Shown: positions 19,893 through 30,923 of the stretch, piece by piece
Layout: every line of letters starts with the position of its first letter
How positions within the stretch are numbered: position 1 is the stretch's first letter
Origin: Phaeoceros laevis
Lineage: Eukaryota > Anthocerotophyta > Anthocerotopsida > Notothyladales
DNA length: 43,686 bases
Reading direction: 5' to 3'
Assembly (NCBI GenBank): GCA_049999765.1
Contig: JBNGIQ010009464.1
Location: forward strand, 66,645 to 110,330
Translations under genes and position numbers: made by a program
Notes under the pieces: generated by a model
What the model saw: only the letters and a program-made list of their open reading frames with translations
What the model was told of the DNA's origin: nothing
Database searches by the model: none

Positions 19893-22479
19893 ATGGTGTT
19901 GAAGGTTATGAGATGGCCCATGCGCCATCTCTTCTCCAAGAAGTATCAAGTCAGTGTTACACTTCACAGTCTCGAAGGGCCAGCTCTTCGAGAGCTCGAG
20001 GACTCGGAAGTGCTTGTGGATGTCAAGTGGAAGGGGCCCAAGGGGGCCCTAGGCTCCCGCTTCCGTAGGAGCATGAAAAGCGCTACGGGGGTTCAGGGGA
20101 CACTGGACAGCGACGGCAGCGTAGTGTGGGATCAAAGCTTCGAGCATGTTTGCGTTCTGAGTCTTGCCAAGACGACTACTTCCTTCCTGCCGTGGGATGT
20201 TTACTTTGTGATACGCCAGGTATTATCCGTTTGCCTCCTTGCTTATTTGCCCAGCAAAATTGTGCGTCAGGTGTGTGTGCTGACGCCATGTTTCTGCTAG
20301 CAGATTGTGAACCCTGGCTCCAAGCCAAGACGGTCAGTTCTGGGCACAGTGTTCGTGAACCTGGCTGCGTTTGCCTCAACCACCGGTAATAGCAGCCAAA
20401 ACCAAAGGCTTCCAGTCATCTGTACGGTTAAGGGCGTAGAGTCAGAAGCTACACTCACTGTGAGTCTCGTTGCCTTCATGGAGTTCTTGTTTGTATGAAT
20501 GTTCTTGTTTTGTTGTTTGTTCTTTTCATGACAATTGGTTTCTCACCTGGTGGTATGTTGTCCACGTCAGGCAACGTTCAGCTTCGTGGAGTTGAGAACC
20601 ACATCAGAGGGACCTGGTAGTTCAAGAAACATTGCACCTTCTATGCTTCCCTGCATGGGAGGACCTCTCAGGTGGAGAGAAGTAGGTGATTATCAGAAGG
20701 GTGGGAGAAGAAATGGAAAAGAGATGAAAGAAAACCCACCAGTCCAACATGGGAAAAAGGGCGTTGTGGAGGAGGACATGAATGATGATGGAAAGCTGTC
20801 CCCTAGGAGCGAGGATAGCAGCACACCTGAGTCAGTGGTTCTTGACCCTTTTGATTCGGACTCTGTGGAGGAGTTGGATGACGATGATTACACAGAACAA
20901 GACGTCAGCTTTGTTAAGTCGTTCAGCTATGGGACAATAGCAGGAGCTAATCTTGTGGTGGAAGGTGCTCTGCCCTTCCATCGGGATGACATTATTGTGG
21001 ATGTGGCTACGGGGGATGCTATCTCAATACACAGCAGGGCAGCTCCTGGGGGCTTACCTAAGTCCTCTGATGAATCTCTCAGTTCTGATTCTGAGCAGGC
21101 TCTTTCTCAGCCTTCCATGCGAAGCCTGCTGTCCTGGAGGAAACGAAAGCTCAGCTTTAGGTCACCCCGTTCCAGAGGCGAACCCCTCTTGAACAAAGCG
21201 TACGGGGAAGATGGTGGTGATGAGATTGATTGGGACCGCCGCATGTCAGGATCTCCAAATGACGAACTCGTACTTGTGGTGTGTATTTTAAACGTCAGCT
21301 GTTGTAAACTCCTGTTGAGTGCCTGAAGTTGCTCTTAGATGTACATTGTTGCTCACCTCTCTTTGTAAATGTGGGACCCTGCAGAAGCGTGCAAATGATG
21401 GTTCTGCGGGCATTGGGGATCTGGTCTTCGGAGAAGGCCTGTTCAGTGTAGGAAATTGGGAGCACAAAGAGGTTGAGAGCAGGGAACGGCACTTGAAACT
21501 CTCGACAAGCGTTTTCTTTGCGTCATTTGACCAGCGGAGTGAGAGTGCAGCAGGTGAAAGCGCTTGCACAGCACTGGTGGCAGTCATTGCTGATTGGTTG
21601 CACAGATATCCGACCTTGACGCCCAGCAAGGCAGAGTTTGACATGCTTATCCGAGATGGATCTGCAGAGTGGCGCAAGTTATGTGAGGTGGATTCTTACA
21701 AAGACCGCTTTCCTGACAAGCACTTTGATCTTGAAACCGCCTTGCAAGCAGCTGTGCGGCCTCTGTCTGTTGTAGCCGGGAAATCTTTCATTGGATTTTT
21801 CAAACCAGAAGGGCTGGCTGACTCTGTGGAGTTTTTACAAGGGGCAATGACTTTTGACAGTATTTGGGAAGAAATCGAACGAGCTGGACCTGCGGTGTAC
21901 ATTGTTAGCTGGAATGACCACTTCTTTGTGCTCAAGGTGGAGGAAAATGCTTACTACATTATTGACACACTGGGTGAAAGGCTCTATGAAGGATGCAGTC
22001 AAGCTTACATATTGCAATTTGATAGTCGGTCATCTCTCTGCCACCTGAAGGCAGAAAAAGCAGCACCAGCAGAAACACCTGCAGCAACGCCCTTGGGCGG
22101 ACAAGGACCTGTGGCAACGCCATCAGGAGGACCAGTAACAGCCATTCCCTTGGAGGGACCTCAAGAAAATGCTGAAACGGAAACGAAGGAGGAGATTGTG
22201 GTAGCAGATCCTGAAAAAGCTGGAGGTAAGCCGGATGATGACAACCCTGGTTCAGAGGTAGTGGTTACTGGCACTAACAGGCCAGAGGTGACTTACTCAG
22301 GGAAGAAGGCATGCTGTGAGTTTGTGAAAGGATTTTTTGCAGCCCTTCCTCTTCGAGAGCTGGAGACTGATATCAAAAAAGGCCTGCTTGGGAAAGTTAG
22401 CTTGCATCAGCGATTGCAGATAGAGTTCCACTACACAGCACCTGTGGGGCCTCCGTGCATGGATCTGATAAGCTTCTAG
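19893..22479 (+). CDS. NT-C2 domain protein with C-terminal papain-like candidate domain (four exons)
   Basis: Exons 19893-20219, 20304-20459, 20571-21278, 21385-22479; 761 residues, all introns phase 0. The acceptor of exon 2 could also be at 20301, adding one Gln. Residues 1-175 are an EEIG1/EHBP1-type NT-C2 domain: MRWPMRHLFSKKYQVSVTLH, VDVKWKGPKGALGS, VVWDQSFEHVCVLS and ATFSFVELRTT. This domain usually binds membranes. A long acidic, Ser-rich linker follows (EELDDDDYTEQD). The last 330 residues match the conserved C-terminal part of plant NT-C2 proteins: LVFGEGLFSVGNWEHKEVES, GESACTALVAVIADWLHRYP, FLQGAMTFDSIWEEI, SWNDHFFVLKVE and YYIIDTLGERLYEGC. An Ala/Pro/Gly-rich insert (about 2040-2290 within 22 kb) precedes the final EFHYTAPVG motif. 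Function in plants is not established. Confidence 0.9.
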
Positions 22480-23545
22480 GCTGTTGAACGAAGCTGGAGC
22501 AGGGAACTGAAGTTGACACGCTTAGTTTGGAAAACTGACAACATTTTTTTGGCGGTGAGGGAATAAAGGTGGTGGCTAGGAGCATGGCAGCAATCTAGAA
22601 TGGTTCGGTTACGATGTCTTCGAGAAACCCTTCAGTACTTCCTGTGACAAAAGGTGGAGCAGGTTGGGTGAGGAAGGCAGAAGATGGCTTGCTGCTGTTG
22701 AATGGGGAAGAAGTTCCTACTGTACAATAGTGGGCTCTCTGAAAACAGGGGGTTGTACTGTGTGGACTAGTGCCTGTGTGGTATACATATGTAGAGTGGG
22801 ACAGGCTGTGCTATTTCAGAAACGCTCTTTCTCTGGACCTAGTTTAGTGGATTCAGGTGTAGCCTCTTAAACCTGAAACTGACATGATTCTTAAACTGAA
22901 GGACTTGGAACTTAGCTCCTGCGAGTCTATTGTTTACTTGAGAGCAGGGAGGGGTCTGTCCGTTGTTGTGACTTAATTGTGCTATGACATGTACTTATTT
23001 GTACCATCTGCACTACAAGTTCATGAAAATTCGTTTGTGACAAACATGTTCTGCTGTTTTTGGTCAGAGAAGATCGAAAATATGGATCCATCTGAGATAG
23101 ACTAGCAGTGAAAGAACACATTCATGGCTTGCAACCAGCAACTCGAGGGTCTCCACAGTGAGCGGATTGAGAAGTGCTGAAGGGAGTAAAGCAGCTCTGG
23201 CCCCTTCAAACTAAGATAATTACAGGTCAGAGACATGCTGACAATCAAGCTGCTCGTCTGGCTGTGGGATCTCTCGGGTTCGTCCTCCGAAACCGGTGTG
23301 AGCGGATTGCCATTCACCTGTCCAAGCTTGAAGTTTCTTCTGAGTACGCCACTTTCGTAGTTGCTCTCTTCGCGAATACAGTGGAAGCAACCAAGGGTGT
23401 TCTGCGAGTGACTGCCAGCGGCTCATTGTGGATCATCTTCACATTGCCAATCTGCATCTTCAAGCTAGCTTTACTTCCGGAAAGGTTCAGGGACACACCA
23501 GACAGTGGCAAAACCGGCCCACCGGACTATAAGCTTCTCGAGGCC
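22480..23545. other. Intergenic, 3' region of NT-C2 gene and upstream of the SDR gene
   Basis: No gene recognised. The SDR reading frame stays open upstream to 23174 (124 extra codons), but that extension has no transit-peptide character or similarity I recognise. Confidence 0.45.
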
Positions 23546-25326
23546 ATGGCAGCGTGCACCATTGCGGCCGCGCTCCTACTGCCGACGGTTGCAACCCCGT
23601 CCTCTCACAGTGGCAGCATTCCCACCTCGTCGTTACGCGTTTGCACAGTCAAGCAACGCCATCACCACCATCCATCGCCCACGAGGTGTGTAGCACTGCA
23701 TGATGTCCATCCGGCTTCATCCGTCCTCCAGGCGCCTTTCAGCCACTCTGCGAGGCAACCAGGCTGCTGGACAGTAAGTAAATCGAGGTCTGTGAGCGTG
23801 AAGAGCCAGGCAGAGGCGACGGAGGAGCTTACTGTCGATAATGCGACAGGTGAATACATCATCACTCATTGCATGTCTTCTTCGAACAACTCTTGGTGAG
23901 CGGACTCCCAGCTTCTTTTTATGCTAGTTCAATTCACGGTAGGGGAGATGTGAGGTCGAGTGCACCAATGCAATGCGCTCAACTTGTGTGTGTGTGCCAG
24001 TGCTTGTGGTTGGTGGTGGAGGTGTTGGACTGGAAACCTTGAAATCCCTAGCAAAGGCAGGGTCATGGGTCACTGCATATCAACGACACGACAGGTACAG
24101 AAAAGATATAGAGGAGCTTGGGGCAATGCTTGCCATTGGTGACGTGCTTGATTCTGAGGGCATCGCCAAGGCTTTTCGGAGCACCAAGTTTGATGCTGTG
24201 GTCTGCACAGTAGGTAGGCATGGAGCCCATTGCAATGCACTATGAGAGGTTATACAGTTCTACTTGGAAGGGACGTCCTGAAAAACTTGGTGTGCTTCTC
24301 CAGGTGGAGGAACAAGCGATGCTAAAGTTGATAAGGTAAGCAGTTCATGACCTACTCATCCTTAGCATGGATTGTTACCCCTTCTCCCCGCGATTTCATG
24401 TGGCTCCTTGTTCTGGCCTCAGGAGGGCCCTATCAACCTCATCAATGCAGCTAAGAAGGCGGGGGTGAAAAGGTTCATCTTGGTAATGACACAAAACCAC
24501 AAGTTTGAACGCTTTCCCTTGTAGCAATTCCTTGCAAAAAGTAACGTCCTTTCTCACCAATTCAGATCACCAGTATTGGGGTAGGAGAAAGTAAAGCAGC
24601 AGTAACACCGCAGGTGACAAACACCACACACGTCTGGTTGAGCCCTTGTTTCAATTCGCTTTGCTTGTTCCTCGAAAGAATAGCAACCTCTGAACTAGAA
24701 ATTCTGGAAAACCGTGCAGACATATGAAGTACTAAAGACAGTACTCCTTGCCAAGGAGGAAGCTGAAAAGCACTTGAAAGAAAGCGGCCTGACTTGGACA
24801 ATTCTGCGACCAGGAGGCCTGAAAAGCGATGTAAATTCTGTCTCGACTGCCTGTTTGCAAACCACAGCTAACACAGAACTGGTTGTTATGACTGACTGAC
24901 TGTCTGCCTCATCATCCATGTCAGCCTGCAAATGGACGAGCTATTCTATTGGAGGATACAACTGTGGGCGGCCTTATCCCAAGAGCTGAGGTTGCATCCG
25001 TGGTAAGCACTGAGCTCTCCGGTTAGATAGAATGAAACTCAAGGGTCTGACAACAGCAGATAGATGTGAATCATCCTTATCCAAAAGGATAACGAAGCTT
25101 CACTTTGGGTGTTGTGGCAGATCAAACAAATTTTGTTCGACAAGAGGACAGAGTTCAAGACTTTTTCTCTCATCGACAGGGAGGCGGTATGTTTCCAAGT
25201 TGCCAACAGGCAGTTCTTGTGTAGTCTTAACCTTTGTCTAAACCTTGACTCACCTTGTGCTGTGTTGCTGTGTAGGTTCTTCCGCCACGAAGTCTGGAAG
25301 GAGTCAAGATTTTCTCTTTAGCGTAA
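23546..25326 (+). CDS. Plastid-type atypical SDR, NAD(P)-binding (nine exons)
   Basis: Exons: 23546-23849, 24001-24213, 24304-24335, 24423-24482, 24566-24613, 24720-24830, 24925-25002, 25121-25186, 25276-25326; 320 residues, all GT-AG and in frame. Residues 1-100 are Ser/Thr/Pro/His-rich, like a transit peptide. The Rossmann fold begins VLVVGGGGVGLETLKSLAKA with a Gly-rich dinucleotide loop, followed by FDAVVCTVGGGTSDAKVDKE, INLINAAKKAGVKRFILITS, AKEEAEKHLKESGLTWTILR and PGGLKSDPANGRAILLEDTT. This is the NmrA-like atypical SDR group seen in plastid Rossmann proteins. The canonical Tyr-x-x-x-Lys of classical SDRs is not kept, as is usual in the group. Exon 3 is only 32 bases. The substrate is unknown. 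The exon 8 acceptor is the least certain junction. Confidence 0.85.
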
Positions 25327-26329
25327 TCCGTAGGTTAGGTCAAAGCAGTGTAGCCGTGTAACGTTGATCCAACTCTTGAAAGGACCAGGAAGCCAGCTAA
25401 TTCGTAGGCGAGGTTCAAGCCGTTAATCCAACTCCAGCTGAGCTGTGGTTCCTACCGATTAATCCCGTCCGAGAATCGTGCAAAATCAGGGCTGCCGTCT
25501 ATTAGCCTTAATGAAAGGCTAACAACGTCCCTTGATTTAGGAGGGTAAATGCAGATTTGGAATTATACGTTGGGGCTCACCGACCGCACGAAGGGATGCC
25601 TTCCGTGGCCCAACCGGGTGAAAGATCCTCCTGCCCGCTTTCCGGTTTTCGGTCGTATGCGCCGGTTTTCGGTCGTATGCGGAGCCTCCCAGATGGCCAG
25701 CGCGGGCCCGCCACATGTGAATCATGTGATGCCTGGCTTATTTGGTGGAACAGAACGCCGAATTGTTGTGCTCTGATTGATGCACGGCCCACAGGCCCAA
25801 GGACCCAGTCAGGGTGTGACACGTGGCACCGCCATCCCGGGGTTACTGAAGTCCTGACCCTAGCAGTCCGGCCGGAATTTGTTGCTGTTGTTTCCGGAGA
25901 GACGCCTACCGACGCGGATCGCACTCCAGTTGGGACGCGTATATGTTTCGGGCTGTCGTCGCGGGGGCCTTCTTTCGTTCTCCCGCGTTTCAATGACTGT
26001 GAGCAGAGGACGCTCTGTCTCGTGCGCGTGAGCAAGCGCACTTCTCATTCTGCTCCAATTCGTCATCTGTGGAGGACGCTCCGCGGAGAGTGTCTCTCCT
26101 CTCAATTGATCTCAGCATTGATTGATTGTTTCTCCCAGATTTTCTCAATCACATTTTTTGCCACCGATCTGTTATCGGAGGGCTTCTTGATTGTTTGCGT
26201 CCCTGATTCTTCACAAGCCGTGTCTCTGTTGAGAGGTTGGAGGGATTTCTTCATTTTTCAGAGGCGTTTCGTGGATCTCTTTCTTCTGCATCTTCTTCTT
26301 AGCCGGAGCTAGTGGGATTTGCCTCCAGG
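25327..26329. other. Intergenic and leader of the glucosidase gene
   Basis: No gene recognised; a 251-codon frame at 25557-26312 has no domain. A perfect 20-bp tandem duplication (CGGTTTTCGGTCGTATGCGC, then the same unit ending GCGG) starts at 25643. Confidence 0.5.
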
Positions 26330-26413
26330 ATGGTAGAGTGGCAGGGGTGGGCTTCAATTTGTGTTGCTCTTGCTACCGATGGTAGCGGCGGCCTTGTGGT
26401 GTGCCGCACCTAG
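26330..26413 (+). promoter_or_regulatory. Upstream ORF overlapping the glucosidase start
   Basis: A 27-residue uORF (MVEWQGWASICVALATDGSG at its start) begins at an ATG with A at -3 and G at +4. It overlaps the main-frame ATG at 26379, which has C at -3. The first ATG after the uORF stop is 26559, in the main frame and in strong context (ACCATGG). It could therefore direct ribosomes to the downstream start. Confidence 0.55.
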
Positions 26414-29400
26414 AGTGTTGACGCGATCCTTTGCAGGATTCCGGAGGAAACCTAGAAGTGGTCCTTCGGCATTGAAGCTCCTCTCTCGTCCCTTCGGTTT
26501 TGCTTCTGGCTTAGGACTTCGACGGACGGGTGGCAAGGGCTTTGCGCGCACGCTGACCATGGCCGCGCTGCAAGTGGAGCAATTTGTGGCTCCGGCGCCT
26601 GCCTTAACCATGGTGTGGAAGCCTATTCTTGGAGACTCCATCTTCCGCTTTGATGCCGACGAAGCGGCCAGGCGGGACTCCCGCCCTTCCTTATCCTTTG
26701 CAGATGCGGGGGCTAGGGAGAGGTACCTGGACATCCAGTCGCTGGCTCACAAGACTCCGTCCTACGTCCCTGTCTGGAGCTTTGACAGCAACGGACAGCA
26801 CACTGTGGATTTGGAGCTGCCTGCGGGGACATCCTTCTACGGCACCGGGGAGGTTGGTGGCTCGCTGGAACGCACTGGAAAGCGCGTCGTGATGTGGAAC
26901 ACTGACGCCTGGGGCTATGGCTCTGGTACCACGTCTCTGTACCAGTCGCATCCTTGGGTGTTCGCGGTGTTTCCCGATGGCCAAGTGTTTGGGGCACTGG
27001 CGGATATCAACGTCAAATGCGAAGTGGATTTGAAGAATGCGGCAGTGATCAGGTTCAAGGCTTCCAGCTCCTACCCGGTTGTCACCTTCGGTCCTTTTTC
27101 CAAACCGGAGATGTTGTCCACGGCTCTGTCCCTTGCTATTGGGACAGCAGCCATGCCACCCAAGTGGGCCCTGGGATTTCACCAGTGTAAGTGGAGCTAC
27201 GAGTCGGCTCAACGTGTTGAAGAGGTGGCCCAGACCTTCAGGGAGAAGAAGATACCGTGTGATGTCATCTGGATGGACATCGACTATATGGACGGCTTCA
27301 GATGCTTCACGTTCGACCCTGAGACCTTCAGCAACCCGCGCAAGCTGAATGAGACCCTAGACAACCAGGGATTTCACGGGGTCTGGATGCTGGACCCTGG
27401 GATCAAGCAGGAGGCAGGATACGCAGCTTACGATTCTGGATGCGCCGAGGATGTCTGGATTTTAGGGGAAGACGGTAAGGAATTTGTGGGAAATTGTTGG
27501 CCGGGGCCATGTGTCTTCCCTGACTACACCAGGAGCCAAACGCGTACCTGGTGGGCTCAGTCTGTCAAGGAGTTCTGTGGCACTGGAGTCAGCGGTATCT
27601 GGAATGACATGAATGAGCCTGCGGTCTTCAACACCGTATCCAAGACCATGCCCACTACCAATGTGCACAGAGGAGATCCGGAGTTGGGAGGTCGTCAGAG
27701 CCATGCCTACTATCACAACGCTTATGGCTCTTTGATGGCAAGGTCGACGTACGAAGGGATGGCGCTCGCGAACCCAGGCAAGCGGCCGTTTGTCTTGACC
27801 CGAGCGGGTTTGATAGGCTGCCAACGGTATGCTGCTACGTGGACAGGTGACAACTTCTCCACCTGGGAGCATCTGCACATGAGCATACCAATGTCACTCA
27901 ACATGGGCCTCAGCGGACAGCCCTTCTCTGGTCCTGACATTGGTGGGTTTGCGGGGGATTCAACTCCAAGGTTGTTCGCAAGATGGATTGGGCTAGGCTC
28001 TTTGTTGCCATTTTCCCGTGCACACACGGAGAAAGGCACAGTTGACCAGGAGCCATGGTCTTTTGGCCAGGAATGTGAGGACATCAGCAGGTTGGCTTTA
28101 GAGAGGCGGTACCGCTTGTTGCCACATCTCTACACTCTGATGTACAAAGCTCACAAGACAGGAGTGCCAGCTATGACTCCTCTGTTTTGGGCCGATCCCA
28201 AGGACCTGGCTCTGCGCGGTGTGGATAACGCTTTTCTTCTCGGGCCCCTCCTGGTATCCACAAACACCGATCCGGCCAGAAAGTTTGATCCCGCGTCAGC
28301 TGTTTTGCCGAACGGAATCTGGCGTTGGTTTGATTTTGAAGACCAGCATGCGGATCTTCCCTTGCTTCATCTTAGAGGAGGAAGTATTGTTCCAACGGGA
28401 CCTGTGATCCAACATGTTGGCGAGGGGAAGGAGACAGATGCTGTTGTGCTTCTGGTGGCACTTGATGAGGATGGCAAGGCTGAGGGGACTTTGTACGAGG
28501 ACGCCGGTGACGGGTATGGCTACAAGGAGGGAGACTTTCTTTTGACACATTACCAGGCCCAGTACGCCAAACAAGAGAATGCCTTGCCCAGCAATGAGGT
28601 TGTGGTGAAGGTATTACAACAGGAGGGAAGCAGGCAGAGGCCACACAGGCCACTCAAAGTGCGCCTTCTGGTTGCAGATGGAGTATCCGTCGATGCGGAA
28701 GGCACTGACGGGCATGAAGTAATTGTGAAAGTGCCATCAACTGAGGAGATCGCTCATCTTCAGGCTAGGGGTGAACGCAGGTTGCAGGCTTTGGTGGAGG
28801 AAGACGCCGTCCCCGATGAAGGTGCAGATCACGAGGCAGTCGAAGAACTTGAACATGAAGTTCTGAAGAAGGTGCTGGTTGATGTGGTTGCTGGAGATTG
28901 GGCCCTGAAAATTGTCCCTGGTATTGGAGGAAGGATTACTTCGATGCTTCATATTCCAACTGGGCACGAATGGTTGTGGAGCAGACTTGACTTTGGTGGC
29001 TATGAGGAGTACACTGGAACCGAGTATCGTTCTGCTGGGTGCACAGAGTTCTACAATATTGTGGACAGGGATCTTCCTGGAACAGAGGGAGCAGCAGCAT
29101 TGTCCATGGAAGGTGACATTGGAGGGGGGCTTACTCTGACCCGACGTATTGGGTTGGCAGGGGGTTCTTCTTCTGTGTCAAGCCCGGCAGACAGTTCTAT
29201 TCAGATCTGCTCAAGGATTGTGGCCACGTCTGTTGGTGCCGGCTCAGGAGGATTTTCAAGACTGGTCTGCTTGCGTGTGCATCCAACTTTCAACCTGTTG
29301 GATCCATCAGCGGCATTGGTGAAGTTTACAGCCATTGATGGGACTACTTACGAGATAAAACCAGACTCGGGGGATACTACCCTTCAGGGGTCAAGTCGAC

Positions 29401-29672
29401 CAAACGGGGAGTGGTTGTTAGTGGATAAGGAATCCGGTGTGACTATTGCGAACAGGTTCGAAGTTGATGACGTGGCCACATGCATCATTCATTGGGGGCC
29501 TGGCTCTTGCAACTTGGAGCTGTGGTCCGAAGAAAGGCCGGTTTCTGCACAGACTCCCATCCAGATCAGGCACGAGTATCGTCTGATTAACGTCTTCGAG
29601 GAGGTCTTTGGGGATCTTCCAGAACCGCTTTTCAGAATCGAACCAGCTAATGATATTGCAGTCTATGCTTAG
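26379..29672 (+). CDS. HGL1: GH31 alpha-glucosidase, heteroglycan glucosidase (HGL1-like), intronless
   Basis: Retaining alpha-glucosidase of family GH31, close to the plant heteroglycan glucosidase 1 group. 1097 residues from the first main-frame ATG; this Met is followed by an Arg/Ser-rich leader (RSFAGFRRKPRSG) that resembles a transit peptide. An in-frame ATG at 26559 (MAALQVEQF) would remove it. The N-terminal beta domain carries GTSFYGTGEVGGSLERTGKR; the barrel carries PPKWALGFHQCKWSY and CDVIWMDIDYMDGF. The nucleophile motif GIWNDMNEPAVF gives Asp410 and TWTGDNFSTWEHL gives acid/base Asp491. PDIGGFAGD and the C-terminal beta domains follow; the last 250 residues look like a mutarotase-type fold (TSMLHIPTGHEWLW). 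The gene is one uninterrupted exon of 3.3 kb, which is unusual beside intron-rich neighbours. Confidence 0.93.
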   Translation: MVAAALWCAAPRVLTRSFAGFRRKPRSGPSALKLLSRPFGFASGLGLRRTGGKGFARTLTMAALQVEQFVAPAPALTMVWKPILGDSIFRFDADEAARRDSRPSLSFADAGARERYLDIQSLAHKTPSYVPVWSFDSNGQHTVDLELPAGTSFYGTGEVGGSLERTGKRVVMWNTDAWGYGSGTTSLYQSHPWVFAVFPDGQVFGALADINVKCEVDLKNAAVIRFKASSSYPVVTFGPFSKPEMLSTALSLAIGTAAMPPKWALGFHQCKWSYESAQRVEEVAQTFREKKIPCDVIWMDIDYMDGFRCFTFDPETFSNPRKLNETLDNQGFHGVWMLDPGIKQEAGYAAYDSGCAEDVWILGEDGKEFVGNCWPGPCVFPDYTRSQTRTWWAQSVKEFCGTGVSGIWNDMNEPAVFNTVSKTMPTTNVHRGDPELGGRQSHAYYHNAYGSLMARSTYEGMALANPGKRPFVLTRAGLIGCQRYAATWTGDNFSTWEHLHMSIPMSLNMGLSGQPFSGPDIGGFAGDSTPRLFARWIGLGSLLPFSRAHTEKGTVDQEPWSFGQECEDISRLALERRYRLLPHLYTLMYKAHKTGVPAMTPLFWADPKDLALRGVDNAFLLGPLLVSTNTDPARKFDPASAVLPNGIWRWFDFEDQHADLPLLHLRGGSIVPTGPVIQHVGEGKETDAVVLLVALDEDGKAEGTLYEDAGDGYGYKEGDFLLTHYQAQYAKQENALPSNEVVVKVLQQEGSRQRPHRPLKVRLLVADGVSVDAEGTDGHEVIVKVPSTEEIAHLQARGERRLQALVEEDAVPDEGADHEAVEELEHEVLKKVLVDVVAGDWALKIVPGIGGRITSMLHIPTGHEWLWSRLDFGGYEEYTGTEYRSAGCTEFYNIVDRDLPGTEGAAALSMEGDIGGGLTLTRRIGLAGGSSSVSSPADSSIQICSRIVATSVGAGSGGFSRLVCLRVHPTFNLLDPSAALVKFTAIDGTTYEIKPDSGDTTLQGSSRPNGEWLLVDKESGVTIANRFEVDDVATCIIHWGPGSCNLELWSEERPVSAQTPIQIRHEYRLINVFEEVFGDLPEPLFRIEPANDIAVYA

Positions 29673-30923
29673 ACCTAGTGTACAATATGTAGGGTATCTT
29701 ATACCATATATATTCTTCTAGTTAGTACTAGATACCAACTAGGTTCTTGCAAAATTGCAAGTTGCAAATTATGCACTAGAATTTGGAAGAGTGTTCTTCG
29801 TAGTACATCTCCTGATGTGGAGGTTATGCCGTTGATGCATTTGGTGCGACAGACTGAGCATTTCTACCTTCAGAATGCGATGCTTCTAACATGGACAGAG
29901 TTTGAAGGGATGAGTGACAGCTGCTGCACACAAAGTGCAGGCTTGAGGAAGTCATAGCTTGCTTGAGGCACTTAACCTGGATAGACCACAACAAAACGAC
30001 AAACAAACGTTGCCAGCTGCAAGAAGTCATGAAATCCTGGTAGGATCAACTGTTGTGGCACATGTTAAACTCAATCCACTTCTACACCCAACAGAAGTTT
30101 CCTCCTACTTCGAGGAACATCTAGAAGTGAGTGGAAAGGAACCCACGAAACTACCACAGCTGGTGGTTCTTGCGCACATTTTCTTGCTTTCGCAGAGATC
30201 CAACATCACTCTCTGCTTCTGGTTATTCACAACTACAACTGAATTGGTTAAAAGGGCAGGCCTGCAAACTCAATCTGCAGCTTACTACTGCCTAAGCCCT
30301 CCCTACAATCCCTAAAACCTCCAGAGTTCACCAGGCTAAGAGCCGCGTATAAACCAGCGCCTCCTATCATCCACCTCCAGGATGCCAGATCGCACGTGCT
30401 GTACCAATCCGACCCTGCGCCCACGCCATTCCACTCTCTGAGCCCCGCAATTGCACGGCGAGTACATAAGCACCGAATGCGGACTCGGGCCACCAAATCA
30501 CACCTGTACGCCACTCCGGTTCTTCCCCTGCGCTCCACTTTGCGCAGGCCACAGTCTGTGACGGCACAGAAATCAGAGTCTCCGCAGCCCAGCATCTCCT
30601 TTCCTGTCATTGGGACGTCTCAACAAAGCTGCATTCTTCTTACGGTGAGCTCACATGTGAAGTTTCAAGGTACCCCCCCTCGCTGCGTTCGTCATGGTGC
30701 GTTTTCTCAGCCACTCGCGAGCTTGGGCCCTGAGGTGAAGAGCTATCTCTATATATGCATCTATCAAGTCAGTGAAACCCTAAAACCACACGGTGTCTGT
30801 TTCCCGTGACTCCCGCTTACAGGAGTGGCTGAGGACATGCTGCGCGGAGGTGCGTGGAGGTGTACGAGCTGCAGGAGCGAACGTTATTTCCCGTAGGGCT
30901 GCGACCTGCGCGAAGGACAAATC
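29673..30923. other. Intergenic between glucosidase and RING gene
   Basis: About 1.25 kb with short overlapping frames and no domain recognised. The last 100-200 bases are probably the leader of the RING gene. Confidence 0.5.

Noticed and set aside
23174-23545. 124-codon upstream extension of the SDR frame
   Set aside because: The ATG at 23546 begins a transit-peptide-like stretch; the upstream text has no family similarity and lies in the expected promoter.
25557-26312. 251-codon open frame upstream of the glucosidase
   Set aside because: No recognisable domain, overlapped by a long antisense frame, and contains a 20-bp tandem duplication; judged leader or promoter DNA.
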